A stretch of DNA of 8,951 nucleotides, taken from positions 1 through 8,951 of the forward strand of contig DAOVRY010000014.1 of assembly GCA_030633645.1 (NCBI GenBank). Direction: 5' to 3'. This DNA comes from Pseudomonadota bacterium (lineage in GTDB: Bacteria > Desulfobacterota > DSM-4660 > Desulfatiglandales > B25-G16). Below, piece by piece: positions 1-6,246 of this stretch. The notes beneath the pieces were generated by a model that was given only the letters and a program-made list of their open reading frames with translations, was not told the DNA's origin and searched no databases. The first letter of the stretch is position 1. Every line of letters begins with the position of its first letter. A program made the position numbers and the translations under genes.

Positions 1-112
1 CTATTTGAGGGTATTATACCGAGTTTTAGAATTTTAGCTGAACATCTTAAGTGCGCCCAAAATGCTCACGGATAGAGCAAAATCGACTTTTTACGAATGC
101 ATCAGTTTTTGT

Positions 113-136
113 TATCCTGCTTTTCTGAGCGGGATA
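113..136 (-). terminator. Weak hairpin just after the acyl-CoA dehydrogenase stop codon
   Basis: The arms TATCC (113-117) and GGATA (132-136) pair, and GCT/AGC extends the stem inward around a 6-nt loop. One internal pair is imperfect: C·A in the minus-strand RNA, U·G in the plus-strand RNA. It lies 3-26 nt past the stop codon of the dehydrogenase, where a transcript end would be expected. No T-run follows on the minus strand, so a classical intrinsic terminator is not supported. It may be a 3'-end stabilising hairpin or chance. Confidence 0.25.
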
Positions 137-138
137 GC

Positions 139-1302
139 TTATCTATTAGCCTTTCTTATACCAAGTTGATCTTGTGCAACGATAAATTTACAGATATTCG
201 TTGATCCTTCCACCATTCCGTAGGGAGGCGCATCTCGGTAGTAACGGGCAACTGGATATTCCGTAGAATAACCATAAGCCCCTAGGATACTCATTGCATA
301 TCTGGAGGCTTTATAGGCTATCTCACCAGCCAAATACTTGGCTTGAGCTACTTCCATATTATTACCTAACATCCCCTGATCTTTCTGCCACGCTGCCTTA
401 TAACAAGAGAGCCTTCCAGCCTCGATCTCGGCGACTAGTTGTGCAACCATGTCTTGGTTCATCTGAAAAGTGCCGATTGGTTGACCAAATTGTTCCCGTT
501 CCATGGCATATTTTGTTATCGCTTCTAAACAGGCCTGTGCTAGACCGACACCTCCCGCTGCACAAGAGAGACGTGAGTTGGCAAGAGATCCGAAGGCAAT
601 CTTGACGCCATCACCCGGTTTACCTATGATGTTTTCCTTCGGAACCTTAGTGTTTTCTAAGATCACCTCACCCGTCGGTGTAGCGTGGGTGCCTAATTTG
701 TCCAAATCCGTGGTTGTCACACCATTAAAGTTCTTCGGTTCTATCACAAAAGCCGAGAGCCCTTTAGTGCCTGCAGAGCGATCGGTATAGGCGTAGTAAA
801 TGATGGCATCGGCACTGGTGGCATTAGAGATCCAGGTTTTGTAACCATTTAAGAGCCAGTGATCCCCTTTATCCTCTGCAGTTGATTTCATTGAAATAAC
901 ATCAGATCCAGCGTTGGGCTCGGTCATAGCGAATGCCCCAACATACTCGGCACTCACGAGTTTCGGGACATACTTCTTTTTTAATTCCTCGTCACCATAA
1001 TGACAAATAGTGAAAGCCATCCCGGTTGTCTGCATGTTAATCTGAACTCTGAGTGCACTGCAGCCACGGGCAATCTCTTCGGTTAGGATAATGGCTGCCA
1101 ACCAACCCATATTATTACCCCCGTATTCCTCGGGGATTACCGTGCCGAAAAAACCCAGCTCACCCATTGGTTTAATAGCCTCTTCGTAGGGGAAATAGTG
1201 TTTTTCTTCCCATTCATCCGCAAATGGTGCGATCTTCTCTTCTACAAAATCCCGGACCATATCTTTGAGCATTTGAAGTTCCTCTGATAATCCAAAATCC
1301 AT
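139..1302 (-). CDS. Acyl-CoA dehydrogenase, glutaryl-CoA dehydrogenase-like (probably non-decarboxylating class)
   Basis: A 387-residue FAD flavoprotein of the usual acyl-CoA dehydrogenase length. It would introduce an alpha,beta double bond into an acyl-CoA in the cytoplasm and pass electrons to ETF. The N-terminal helical domain covers about 1-115. The beta-domain signature AFAMTEPNAGSD is at 123-134, and the C-terminal signature GAYGYSTEYPVARYYRDA is at 341-358. The probable catalytic base is Glu365 in MVEGST, the position used by glutaryl- and short-chain enzymes. Arg85 in SALRVQ matches the arginine that binds the glutaryl carboxylate. Ala78 and Val364 stand where decarboxylating glutaryl-CoA dehydrogenases have Glu and Tyr; this pair is what I recall for the non-decarboxylating Desulfococcus enzyme. 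Related cyclohexane-/cyclohexenecarboxyl-CoA dehydrogenases are an alternative, so the substrate is not certain. The start is firm: TAAGGAGG (1311-1318) lies 8 nt before ATG. The gene stands alone, with its own promoter region. Confidence 0.93.
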   Translation of the reverse strand: MDFGLSEELQMLKDMVRDFVEEKIAPFADEWEEKHYFPYEEAIKPMGELGFFGTVIPEEYGGNNMGWLAAIILTEEIARGCSALRVQINMQTTGMAFTICHYGDEELKKKYVPKLVSAEYVGAFAMTEPNAGSDVISMKSTAEDKGDHWLLNGYKTWISNATSADAIIYYAYTDRSAGTKGLSAFVIEPKNFNGVTTTDLDKLGTHATPTGEVILENTKVPKENIIGKPGDGVKIAFGSLANSRLSCAAGGVGLAQACLEAITKYAMEREQFGQPIGTFQMNQDMVAQLVAEIEAGRLSCYKAAWQKDQGMLGNNMEVAQAKYLAGEIAYKASRYAMSILGAYGYSTEYPVARYYRDAPPYGMVEGSTNICKFIVAQDQLGIRKANR

Positions 1303-1356
1303 ATCTCTCTCCTCCTTACATTAAAATTATCTGTTTACGTCTTTGCCCGCATTTTT

Positions 1357-1425
1357 GTAAGTAGATTCTCCACGTCAGGCGTGACTAACACTATACCCCC
1401 CAACAAACCGTAACGCCTTACTTAC
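1357..1425 (-). promoter_or_regulatory. Foldable leader element upstream of the acyl-CoA dehydrogenase
   Basis: On the minus strand GTAAGTA (1425-1419) is followed directly by AGGCGTTAC (1418-1410). The second arm pairs with GTCACGCCT (1385-1377, one mismatch) and the first with TACTTAC (1363-1357). This gives two nested helices with a 24-nt apical loop containing a run of six G, and a 13-nt bulge on one side. The element would sit in the middle of a roughly 200-nt 5' leader if transcription starts near 1504. No T-run follows and the SD is not obviously sequestered. I do not recognise a known riboswitch class. The pairing is directly visible; the regulatory role is inference. Confidence 0.35.
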
Positions 1426-1479
1426 ACACTCCTTTCATTAAAATTGGACAGTCTTAATCGGGTTTAGAGATGTCAGTTG

Positions 1480-1495
1480 ATGAATCTTTATTCAT
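1480..1495. promoter_or_regulatory. Palindrome ATGAAT-N4-ATTCAT downstream of the putative -10 box
   Basis: A perfect 6-bp inverted repeat with a 4-bp centre. If the -10 box at 1511-1516 is used, this lies at about +10 to +25 of the dehydrogenase transcript, a position where a repressor would block elongation or clearance. The half-site TGAAT recalls fatty-acid regulators of the TetR family, but the spacing differs from the Bacillus FadR site. The binding protein is unknown. Confidence 0.35.
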
Positions 1496-1510
1496 TTTGA
1501 AGTATAGAAC

Positions 1511-1516
1511 ATTATA
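1511..1516 (-). promoter_or_regulatory. Putative -10 box (TATAAT) for the acyl-CoA dehydrogenase gene
   Basis: A consensus TATAAT hexamer on the minus strand, about 210 nt before the dehydrogenase ATG and 67 nt past the mnmE stop. The position 17 nt upstream reads AATAAA, not TTGACA, so a sigma70 promoter here would lack a good -35. That fits a promoter needing an activator, or one overlapped by the palindrome at 1524-1543. A weaker TATAGT lies nearer the gene, also without a -35. Confidence 0.4.
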
Positions 1517-1523
1517 CACCTAT

Positions 1524-1543
1524 TTACAATAGATTTATTGTAA
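1524..1543. promoter_or_regulatory. 20-bp palindrome TTACAATA-N4-TATTGTAA over the -35 region
   Basis: Perfect 8-bp arms separated by GATT. It lies 7 bp upstream of the TATAAT on the minus strand and so covers the -20 to -39 region of the putative dehydrogenase promoter. Size and symmetry fit a dimeric regulator's operator. There is no T-tract or GC content to make it a terminator. It is distinct from the mnmE terminator at 1566-1583. Confidence 0.4.
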
Positions 1544-1565
1544 GTGCCCGCCGCAGCTTAAGACG

Positions 1566-1583
1566 AAAAACCGCTTCAGCGGT
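1566..1583 (-). terminator. Intrinsic terminator at the end of the rpmH-mnmE cluster
   Basis: On the minus strand ACCGC-TGAA-GCGGT is followed by TTTTCGTC. The stem is 5 bp with a 4-nt loop, and its first base is the last base of the mnmE TGA stop codon. The T-run is short (five including the last paired base). The position, immediately at the end of the last gene of the cluster, supports the call. It also separates the cluster from the dehydrogenase gene downstream. Confidence 0.6.
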
Positions 1584-2968
1584 CATTTACCAAGACAAAA
1601 GTTGCTGAAGATAGTATCAAGGATTTCTTCATTTGTTTTATTGCCTGTTATTTCATCGATAGCATCTTTTGCCCATAAAAGATCTGCTGCTACGAGCTCG
1701 AATGGAGCGTTCCGGCGTATGTTTGTAGATGCATTTCGTAAAAAGGTCCCTGCCTTAGATAATAACATCTTATGTCTTAGGTTTGGAAGAATTGGCGGTG
1801 GAGAGAGATCTGCTTTTTTATCCATAATCCGTTCTATTATCGCCTGAGTGAGATTCTTAAACCCTTCCCCAGTAAGAGCTGAAACCTCAACCGTAGTAAG
1901 ATGTTTCTGTATAGAGTGGATCTTTTTCTCACTGAGTTTTACTGGGAGGTCGATCTTATTGATAACTGCTATAGCGGTCTTATTATCAACTGCTTGTATC
2001 AGGTTTAGATCGTATTGATTAAGGGGTCTGCTTCGGTCAATCACGAGAAGGGTAATATCAGATAAAGCAAGCTGGGTTTTTGTTAAATCTACGCCTTTTT
2101 TCTCGATTTTTCCTTTGACCTTTCGTATACCAGCGGTATCTACGAGTTTTACAGGGAGACCCTGAATGGTGACCATACATTCCAGCGCATCCCGGGTCGT
2201 TCCGGGGATCGGTGTAACAATAGCCCGCTCTTCCTGTAAGAGCCTGTTAAGGATGCTCGATTTACCCACATTAACTCGACCTACTATGACTACCGTAACC
2301 CCCTCGTGCCATATCTTTCTCTGGCTGAAAGCACCTATAAGCTCTCTAATTGGTTTTAGAATGTCTTTATGTATCTGATCTGTTAGGCGGGATCTCTCTA
2401 TGACGGTAGGTTCCTCATCAGGGAAGTCTATTGAAACCTCTATTCGAGCAAGGATTTCAATAATGCCCTGCCTGATGCGCTCAACTCTTTTCTTAAACCC
2501 CCCGGCCAACTGACAGGCCGCCAAGGTAACTGACATATCCCCTTTTGCATTTATCAGGTCTATGATCGCTTCGGCTTGCGTTAAATCAATCCTGCCATTC
2601 AGGAAGGCCCTGAGGGTGAATTCTCCAGGTCTCGCTAATCTGGCACCCGCTTGAAGGATTATTTGAAGTATGGTGGAGAGGATTGTGTAACCACTGTGGG
2701 AATTAATCTCAACCACATCTTCGCGGGTATAAGAAAGGGGGGCACGCATCACTGAGAGAAGAACTTCATCAACAGGAAGGCGTGATTTTGGATCGATAAT
2801 ATGGCCTAGGTAGAGACGAAAGCTCTCAAATGACTTGATGGGCCGTTTTGATTGAAAAACCTTTCGCGCAATATTTTCAGCAGTATATCCGCTGATCCTT
2901 ATGATTCCTATGCCACCTACGCCTATGGGTGTGGCTATAGCAGCAATGGTCTCCTCTTTATAATCCAT
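1583..2968 (-). CDS. mnmE: tRNA uridine-34 5-carboxymethylaminomethyl modification GTPase MnmE
   Basis: A 461-residue cytoplasmic GTPase that, with MnmG, installs the (carboxymethyl)aminomethyl group on wobble U34 of certain tRNAs. The N-terminal tetrahydrofolate-binding domain (about 1-118) opens with the typical TIAAIATPIGVGGIGIIRISG block. A helical domain follows, and the inserted G domain (about 222-380) has G1 GRVNVGKS (230-237), GTTRD (256-260), DTAG (277-280) and NKID (337-340). The protein ends in CLGK, carrying the family's C-terminal cysteine. Two oddities: Val232 in G1, where Pro is usual, and Lys283 where E. coli has catalytic Glu282 after DTAGLR. Length is normal and the frame intact. 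It starts 21 nt after jag and is the last gene of the cluster; the SD is weak, so it may be translationally coupled. No mnmG is visible in the window. Confidence 0.97.
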   Translation of the reverse strand: MDYKEETIAAIATPIGVGGIGIIRISGYTAENIARKVFQSKRPIKSFESFRLYLGHIIDPKSRLPVDEVLLSVMRAPLSYTREDVVEINSHSGYTILSTILQIILQAGARLARPGEFTLRAFLNGRIDLTQAEAIIDLINAKGDMSVTLAACQLAGGFKKRVERIRQGIIEILARIEVSIDFPDEEPTVIERSRLTDQIHKDILKPIRELIGAFSQRKIWHEGVTVVIVGRVNVGKSSILNRLLQEERAIVTPIPGTTRDALECMVTIQGLPVKLVDTAGIRKVKGKIEKKGVDLTKTQLALSDITLLVIDRSRPLNQYDLNLIQAVDNKTAIAVINKIDLPVKLSEKKIHSIQKHLTTVEVSALTGEGFKNLTQAIIERIMDKKADLSPPPILPNLRHKMLLSKAGTFLRNASTNIRRNAPFELVAADLLWAKDAIDEITGNKTNEEILDTIFSNFCLGK

Positions 2969-2989
2969 AACAAAACAAGAATCCCGAAA

Positions 2990-3640
2990 TTAACTGTTCT
3001 CTTCTTCATCAGTCTTCTTTTTGTTGGGAATGATATAAACATTCTTAAAGAGCCCTTCGCCATCGCTTTTTGTTTGAACCTGGTTGTCTCCCTTAAGAGC
3101 AAGGTGAATAATTCTCCGGTCGTGTGGATTTACTGCGTCAATGGTGACCGTTTTCTGTGTCCTTTTGGCTTGTTCACCCATCTTGAGGGCCAACCTCTTC
3201 AAGGATTCCTCTTTTCTCTGCCTATAATTCTCGGTGTCAACGATCACTCGCACCTTTGTTTCGGTGGCCCTATTCACTGCTTTGTTAACAATAAACTCCA
3301 ACGCCTCCAAGGTCCTCCCCTTGTGTCCAATGAGGATCCCGGTGTTATTTCCTTCAATATTTAAGACAATATCATCGCCCTTTCTCACCGCGGATATCCT
3401 CGTATCCATAGACATGAGTGAGACTATCTTGGTAAGGGTTTCTTGGGCAACGGCGATAGCGCTATCCCTTTTTACCTTTACCCTGATCTTAGCCTTCTTG
3501 TTGCCAACTAAACCAAAGATTCCGGCAGATCTACTTTCTAAGACCTCAATATCAAGCTCCTCCTCAGTTACATGAAAATGGTCGCAGGCCTTCTTAATGG
3601 CTTCCTCTGTTGTTTTGGCTTCTATTTCGATAGATGACAT
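2990..3640 (-). CDS. jag: RNA-binding protein KhpB/Jag (Jag-N, KH and R3H domains)
   Basis: A 216-residue cytoplasmic RNA-binding protein; homologues bind many small and messenger RNAs and affect cell elongation and division. The Jag-N domain is at about 1-52, with the SAGIFGLVGNKKAKI block. The KH domain follows (about 76-140), with the GHKG loop at 105-108. The R3H domain is at about 143-205, with the R-x3-H motif in DRRIIHLAL (175-179 for RRIIH). The C-terminus is acidic. The start is ATG at 3640: TGGGAGGA lies 6 nt before it. An in-frame TTG at 3655 would place the SD inside the coding sequence, so I reject it. The gene begins 17 nt after yidC and ends 21 nt before mnmE, the conserved order of this cluster. 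Confidence 0.95.
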   Translation of the reverse strand: MSSIEIEAKTTEEAIKKACDHFHVTEEELDIEVLESRSAGIFGLVGNKKAKIRVKVKRDSAIAVAQETLTKIVSLMSMDTRISAVRKGDDIVLNIEGNNTGILIGHKGRTLEALEFIVNKAVNRATETKVRVIVDTENYRQRKEESLKRLALKMGEQAKRTQKTVTIDAVNPHDRRIIHLALKGDNQVQTKSDGEGLFKNVYIIPNKKKTDEEENS

Positions 3641-3646
3641 AAGATT

Positions 3647-3654
3647 TCCTCCCA
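3647..3654 (-). promoter_or_regulatory. Shine-Dalgarno of jag, deciding its start
   Basis: TGGGAGGA on the minus strand ends 6 nt before ATG at 3640. It falls between the yidC stop (3658-3660) and that ATG, and it overlaps the alternative TTG start at 3655. This is why the shorter 216-residue product is called. Confidence 0.75.
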
Positions 3655-3657
3655 AAA

Positions 3658-5301
3658 TTAACCTAATTGTCTATTAATCCGATATTGCTGAGCGATTGAC
3701 AGTATATTGTTTACTAACCAGTAAAGCACCAAACCAGATGGGAAGTTTATAAACAAGAATGTAAATACGATTGGCAGAAGCATCATCATCTTGGCCTGAG
3801 CAGGATCCCCTGTCATTGGTGTCATTTTTTGCTGCAGAAACATAGATGCACCCATTAACAGGGTCAGGATAGGGATTCCATAAGGGGGAGCCATTAAAGG
3901 AATTGTGAATGGAAAGGAGAAAAGCCGCTCAGGTGCAGAAAGATCGTTGACCCACAGAACAAAGGGGGCATGCCGCAACTCTATTGAGTTAGGTAAGATC
4001 CGATAAAAGGCGAAGAAAACGGGCATCTGGACCAACATAGGCAGACAACCGCCCATGGGATTAATCTTGTAGGTCTTATAAAGGCCCATAAGTTGTTTGT
4101 TCATCTCTTGCTTATTGTTCTTGTATTTCTCTCGAATCTTGGCCATCATTGGTTGAAGTTTCCTCATTTCCTTCATGGATTGATAGCTTTTACGGGTAAG
4201 GGGCCAAAATAGTATCTTGATCAGGATGGTAAGCAAGATAATCGAAAGACCATAGTTTGATAAGTATTTATTGAAAAAACGAAGAGCAACCAAGAGAGGT
4301 TTGGCAATAATATCAAACCACCCAAAGTTAACAGCCTTTTCAAGGTTTTTGTTTAAGGTTTTCAAAATATAGAGATCCCGCGGACCCAGATAAAGCGTAA
4401 AATTTCTTGTTGTACTCTCGTTTTTTCCGAGGTTGAAGGGAGAGGGTATGTACGATATTCTAATCTCACCATCTGGAAGGACTGCAGCCTTTGCAGTGGC
4501 TTTCTTGTCGTTCTCGCTGATTATCGCGGTCATAAAATACGGTTCTTCATAGGCAATCCAGGATATCTGGCCAAGAAATTGCTTACCCTGCAATTTGCTC
4601 ACTTTGACCTCTTCGAGTTTATTGCCAAGGAGCAGTGCCATACCCTCAAATGATCCATAACTCCTTCTCATTTCTTGCGGTATGTGAGCTATGTTGAAAA
4701 GAAGGGTATCATCGATCATATAGTCCGATTTATTGGCTACCTTTACTGAAAGATCTATTTCATATCTGTCAGCATAAAACAGGAACTCTGTTCTTATCCC
4801 TATTCCTTGGGGTGATTCCCGCTCATAAATCAAGCTTTCAGGCTGGTCACCCGCCCTAACAGTAATAATGTTTTGTCGGTTTACCTTGTACGAAGCCCAC
4901 TCAATATTGGGTATGTTTTCTCCCAGGAACCCAAGGTTTAAGCCATATCCGTCTTTATTGCTAACCTGAACTAATTCTTTTAGGGGTGAGTCTTTTTCAA
5001 GCTTTGATCGGTATTGTGTGAGTTGAAAGCTTTTTATTTGTGGACCAGAACCAGAAAGAACAGCTGTGTAGAGCTCTGTTTCCACGGTAATGTCGTGGAA
5101 ATCCCTTTCCACCTCTAACATAAGTTCCCGTTTTGGGCCTGGAGGTATTTTTCTCTCCTTCGCAGGGGGCCGACTTTCCTCTCTGGTAGGAGTGGCCTGT
5201 TTTTCAATTGGTTCTTCTTTTGGTTTTGGGCCAAACAACAGTGACCAGACAAGAAAGACAAGAAATGAAAGCGCTAAAGCCAACAGCGTTCGCTTATCCA
5301 T
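3658..5301 (-). CDS. yidC: Membrane protein insertase YidC (Oxa1 family, Gram-negative type)
   Basis: A 547-residue inner-membrane insertase that inserts and folds membrane proteins, alone or with SecYEG. The first membrane helix is at about 5-24. A Pro/Lys/Glu-rich linker follows, then a periplasmic beta-domain (about 60-320). The conserved Oxa1-like core covers about 325-545, with helices near 350-368, 418-437, 470-490, 505-520 and 522-540. The WPLTRKSYQSMKEMRKLQP cytoplasmic hairpin start and the NPMGGCLPMLVQMPVFFAFY block are diagnostic. The positively charged groove residue (Arg366 in E. coli) appears as Lys362, a charge-conserving change. Length matches E. coli YidC (548). It follows yidD after a 126-nt gap, large for this cluster, which may hold a promoter. 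ATG at 5301 has only a modest GGGG/AAGG SD. Confidence 0.97.
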   Translation of the reverse strand: MDKRTLLALALSFLVFLVWSLLFGPKPKEEPIEKQATPTREESRPPAKERKIPPGPKRELMLEVERDFHDITVETELYTAVLSGSGPQIKSFQLTQYRSKLEKDSPLKELVQVSNKDGYGLNLGFLGENIPNIEWASYKVNRQNIITVRAGDQPESLIYERESPQGIGIRTEFLFYADRYEIDLSVKVANKSDYMIDDTLLFNIAHIPQEMRRSYGSFEGMALLLGNKLEEVKVSKLQGKQFLGQISWIAYEEPYFMTAIISENDKKATAKAAVLPDGEIRISYIPSPFNLGKNESTTRNFTLYLGPRDLYILKTLNKNLEKAVNFGWFDIIAKPLLVALRFFNKYLSNYGLSIILLTILIKILFWPLTRKSYQSMKEMRKLQPMMAKIREKYKNNKQEMNKQLMGLYKTYKINPMGGCLPMLVQMPVFFAFYRILPNSIELRHAPFVLWVNDLSAPERLFSFPFTIPLMAPPYGIPILTLLMGASMFLQQKMTPMTGDPAQAKMMMLLPIVFTFLFINFPSGLVLYWLVNNILSIAQQYRINRQLG

Positions 5302-5351
5302 AAATAAACCCCGACCTTAAGAACTATCTTGTAATAATTGTTCCTAAAAGC

Positions 5352-5381
5352 ATTAAAGTGGCCTGTTCTATAAGCAGGCAA
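5352..5381 (-). promoter_or_regulatory. Possible internal promoter for yidC-jag-mnmE
   Basis: In the 126-nt gap between yidD and yidC the minus strand carries TTGCCT (5381-5376), an 18-nt spacer and TTTAAT (5357-5352), matching four and five of six consensus positions. It would start transcription about 44 nt before yidC. An inverted repeat GCCTG/CAGGC (5361-5365, 5375-5379) falls in the spacer and -35 edge. Such a hairpin could instead be an mRNA processing or partial termination site. The evidence is weak either way. Confidence 0.25.
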
Positions 5382-5427
5382 CACGGTAAAGGCTAACCAA
5401 AATCCCTACCTGTGGTTAACGAGATCT

Positions 5428-5658
5428 TTATTTGAGGGGATCGTAGCCGCCCGGATGAAAGGGGTGGCATTTAAAAATCCTTGCTAGAGCGAGGAATCCC
5501 CCTTTTATTAAACCGTATTTCGCAATCGCAAGGGAGGCATACGTAGAACATGTGGGTATAAAGCGACAAGAGGTTGGCAGAAAGGGTGATACTGTTATTT
5601 GATAGAGCCTGATTAAAGCTATTATCGCGTTTCGAGGCTTAAGAGAAAGGGGTGTCAT
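5428..5658 (-). CDS. yidD: Membrane protein insertion efficiency factor YidD
   Basis: A 76-residue member of the YidD (DUF37) family, which associates with the inner membrane, probably through an N-terminal amphipathic helix, and assists insertion by YidC. The family blocks are all visible: [25 protein letters not shown] (about 17-41, with its Cys-x5-Cys pair), [11 protein letters not shown] and the C-terminal [18 protein letters not shown]. Length is typical. Its ATG lies 20 nt inside the end of rnpA, in another frame. An AGGAG lies about 14 nt upstream, longer than optimal, so coupling to rnpA translation is likely. The rnpA-yidD-yidC order is the usual one. Confidence 0.95.
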   Translation of the reverse strand: MTPLSLKPRNAIIALIRLYQITVSPFLPTSCRFIPTCSTYASLAIAKYGLIKGGFLALARIFKCHPFHPGGYDPLK

Positions 5659-5992
5659 TTTTTAGTAGTAAATCTCCTAGCTCCTCTTGTACCGTGCAGA
5701 TATTCAGCGCATCGTTTACCCTTACAGCAATAATCGATATGTCGTATCCTTTTGGAATCTGTTGTTTGTTAAGTCGAAAGAATTCTCTTATCAGTCGCTT
5801 CGTCCTGTTTCTCTTGACAGCATTTCCAACCCTTTTGCTCACGGTTATACCCAATCTCGTTATATCCCTTCTGTTCTGTCTAAGGATTACCAGAAAATTT
5901 TTGGTATAATACCGTCTTCCATGGGTGTTCAGATCAATCAGTTCCGCCCTTTTGAATATCCTTTCCTCTTTTCTAAAGGAGAATGATCCCAT
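5639..5992 (-). CDS. rnpA: Ribonuclease P protein component
   Basis: A 117-residue basic protein that binds the catalytic RNase P RNA and helps it cleave the 5' leader from precursor tRNAs. The family signature, the RNR motif, is at 61-71 ([11 protein letters not shown]), preceded by [14 protein letters not shown]. The N-terminus FSFRKEERI matches the usual start of the family. I chose ATG at 5992 for this reason. An upstream in-frame ATG at 6028 would add 12 hydrophobic residues ([12 protein letters not shown]) and has AAGGA 3 nt before it, whereas 5992 has only a poor SD, so the longer form (129 residues) remains possible. It follows rpmH by 64 nt (28 nt for the longer form) and overlaps yidD by 20 nt. 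The RNase P RNA gene is not in the window. Confidence 0.95.
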   Translation of the reverse strand: MGSFSFRKEERIFKRAELIDLNTHGRRYYTKNFLVILRQNRRDITRLGITVSKRVGNAVKRNRTKRLIREFFRLNKQQIPKGYDISIIAVRVNDALNICTVQEELGDLLLKNDTPFS

Positions 5993-6056
5993 GACAAAGG
6001 CTACCACTGTGAAAACGGGGAAGAACATCTATCCTTATTGAAAACTACTCGATGTG

Positions 6057-6191
6057 TTAAGCAGATAGTCTTTTCCGGCCTTTTGCCCTCCTTCGTTTGA
6101 GCACAGTCCTGCCCCCTTGGCTGCTCATTCTAGCCCGAAAACCATGTACGCGAGACCGTTTTATGTTGCTTGGCTGGAAGGTTTGTTTCAT
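6057..6191 (-). CDS. rpmH: 50S ribosomal protein L34
   Basis: A 44-residue, very basic protein of the large ribosomal subunit, found by translating the minus strand by hand. It starts [12 protein letters not shown] and continues with [13 protein letters not shown] (16-28), [15 protein letters not shown] (30-44) and TAA. This is the complete, normal-length L34 pattern. GAGGGA lies 8 nt before the ATG. It is the first gene of the cluster and is followed by rnpA, the standard arrangement. A TTGACA-17 nt-TTAAAA promoter lies just upstream. The ORF is so short that length-filtered gene finding would miss it. Confidence 0.97.
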   Translation of the reverse strand: MKQTFQPSNIKRSRVHGFRARMSSQGGRTVLKRRRAKGRKRLSA

Positions 6192-6219
6192 TACCTAAAT
6201 CCCTCTGTCCGTTAGAAAT

Positions 6220-6246
6220 TACCATGTTTTTAATCACAGCATGGTA
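6220..6246. repeat. Inverted repeat TACCATG-N13-CATGGTA over the rpmH promoter
   Basis: Perfect 7-bp arms (6220-6226 and 6240-6246). One arm lies in the spacer of the rpmH promoter and the other at the expected transcription start, so the -10 box is in the centre. It could be an operator for growth-dependent control of the cluster. If the start is slightly upstream, it could be a hairpin at the 5' end of the mRNA. It may also be chance. Confidence 0.3.

Noticed and set aside
1..138. A gene at the left edge
   Set aside because: No frame with a start, SD and recognisable product; only a weak hairpin is seen near the dehydrogenase stop.
294..790. Plus-strand open frames opposite the acyl-CoA dehydrogenase
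   Set aside because: They lie antisense to a full-length gene with clear family motifs, have no SD, and their translations look like low-complexity shadows.
1303..1582. Insertion-sequence remnant or integration site in the 280-nt gap
   Set aside because: No terminal inverted repeats with target duplications and no transposase fragment in any frame; the inverted repeats there are better read as promoter-associated.
2852..3575. Plus-strand frames of 113-170 codons opposite mnmE and jag
   Set aside because: They overlap two well-supported minus-strand genes, have no recognisable domain, and reflect codon composition of the true genes.
5361..5379. Hairpin GCCTG/CAGGC between yidD and yidC as a terminator
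   Set aside because: No T-run follows on the minus strand, and stopping here would cut yidC off from the cluster.
5652..5986. Plus-strand frames opposite rnpA
   Set aside because: The minus strand carries the RNR signature and conserved gene order; the opposite frames show no family features.
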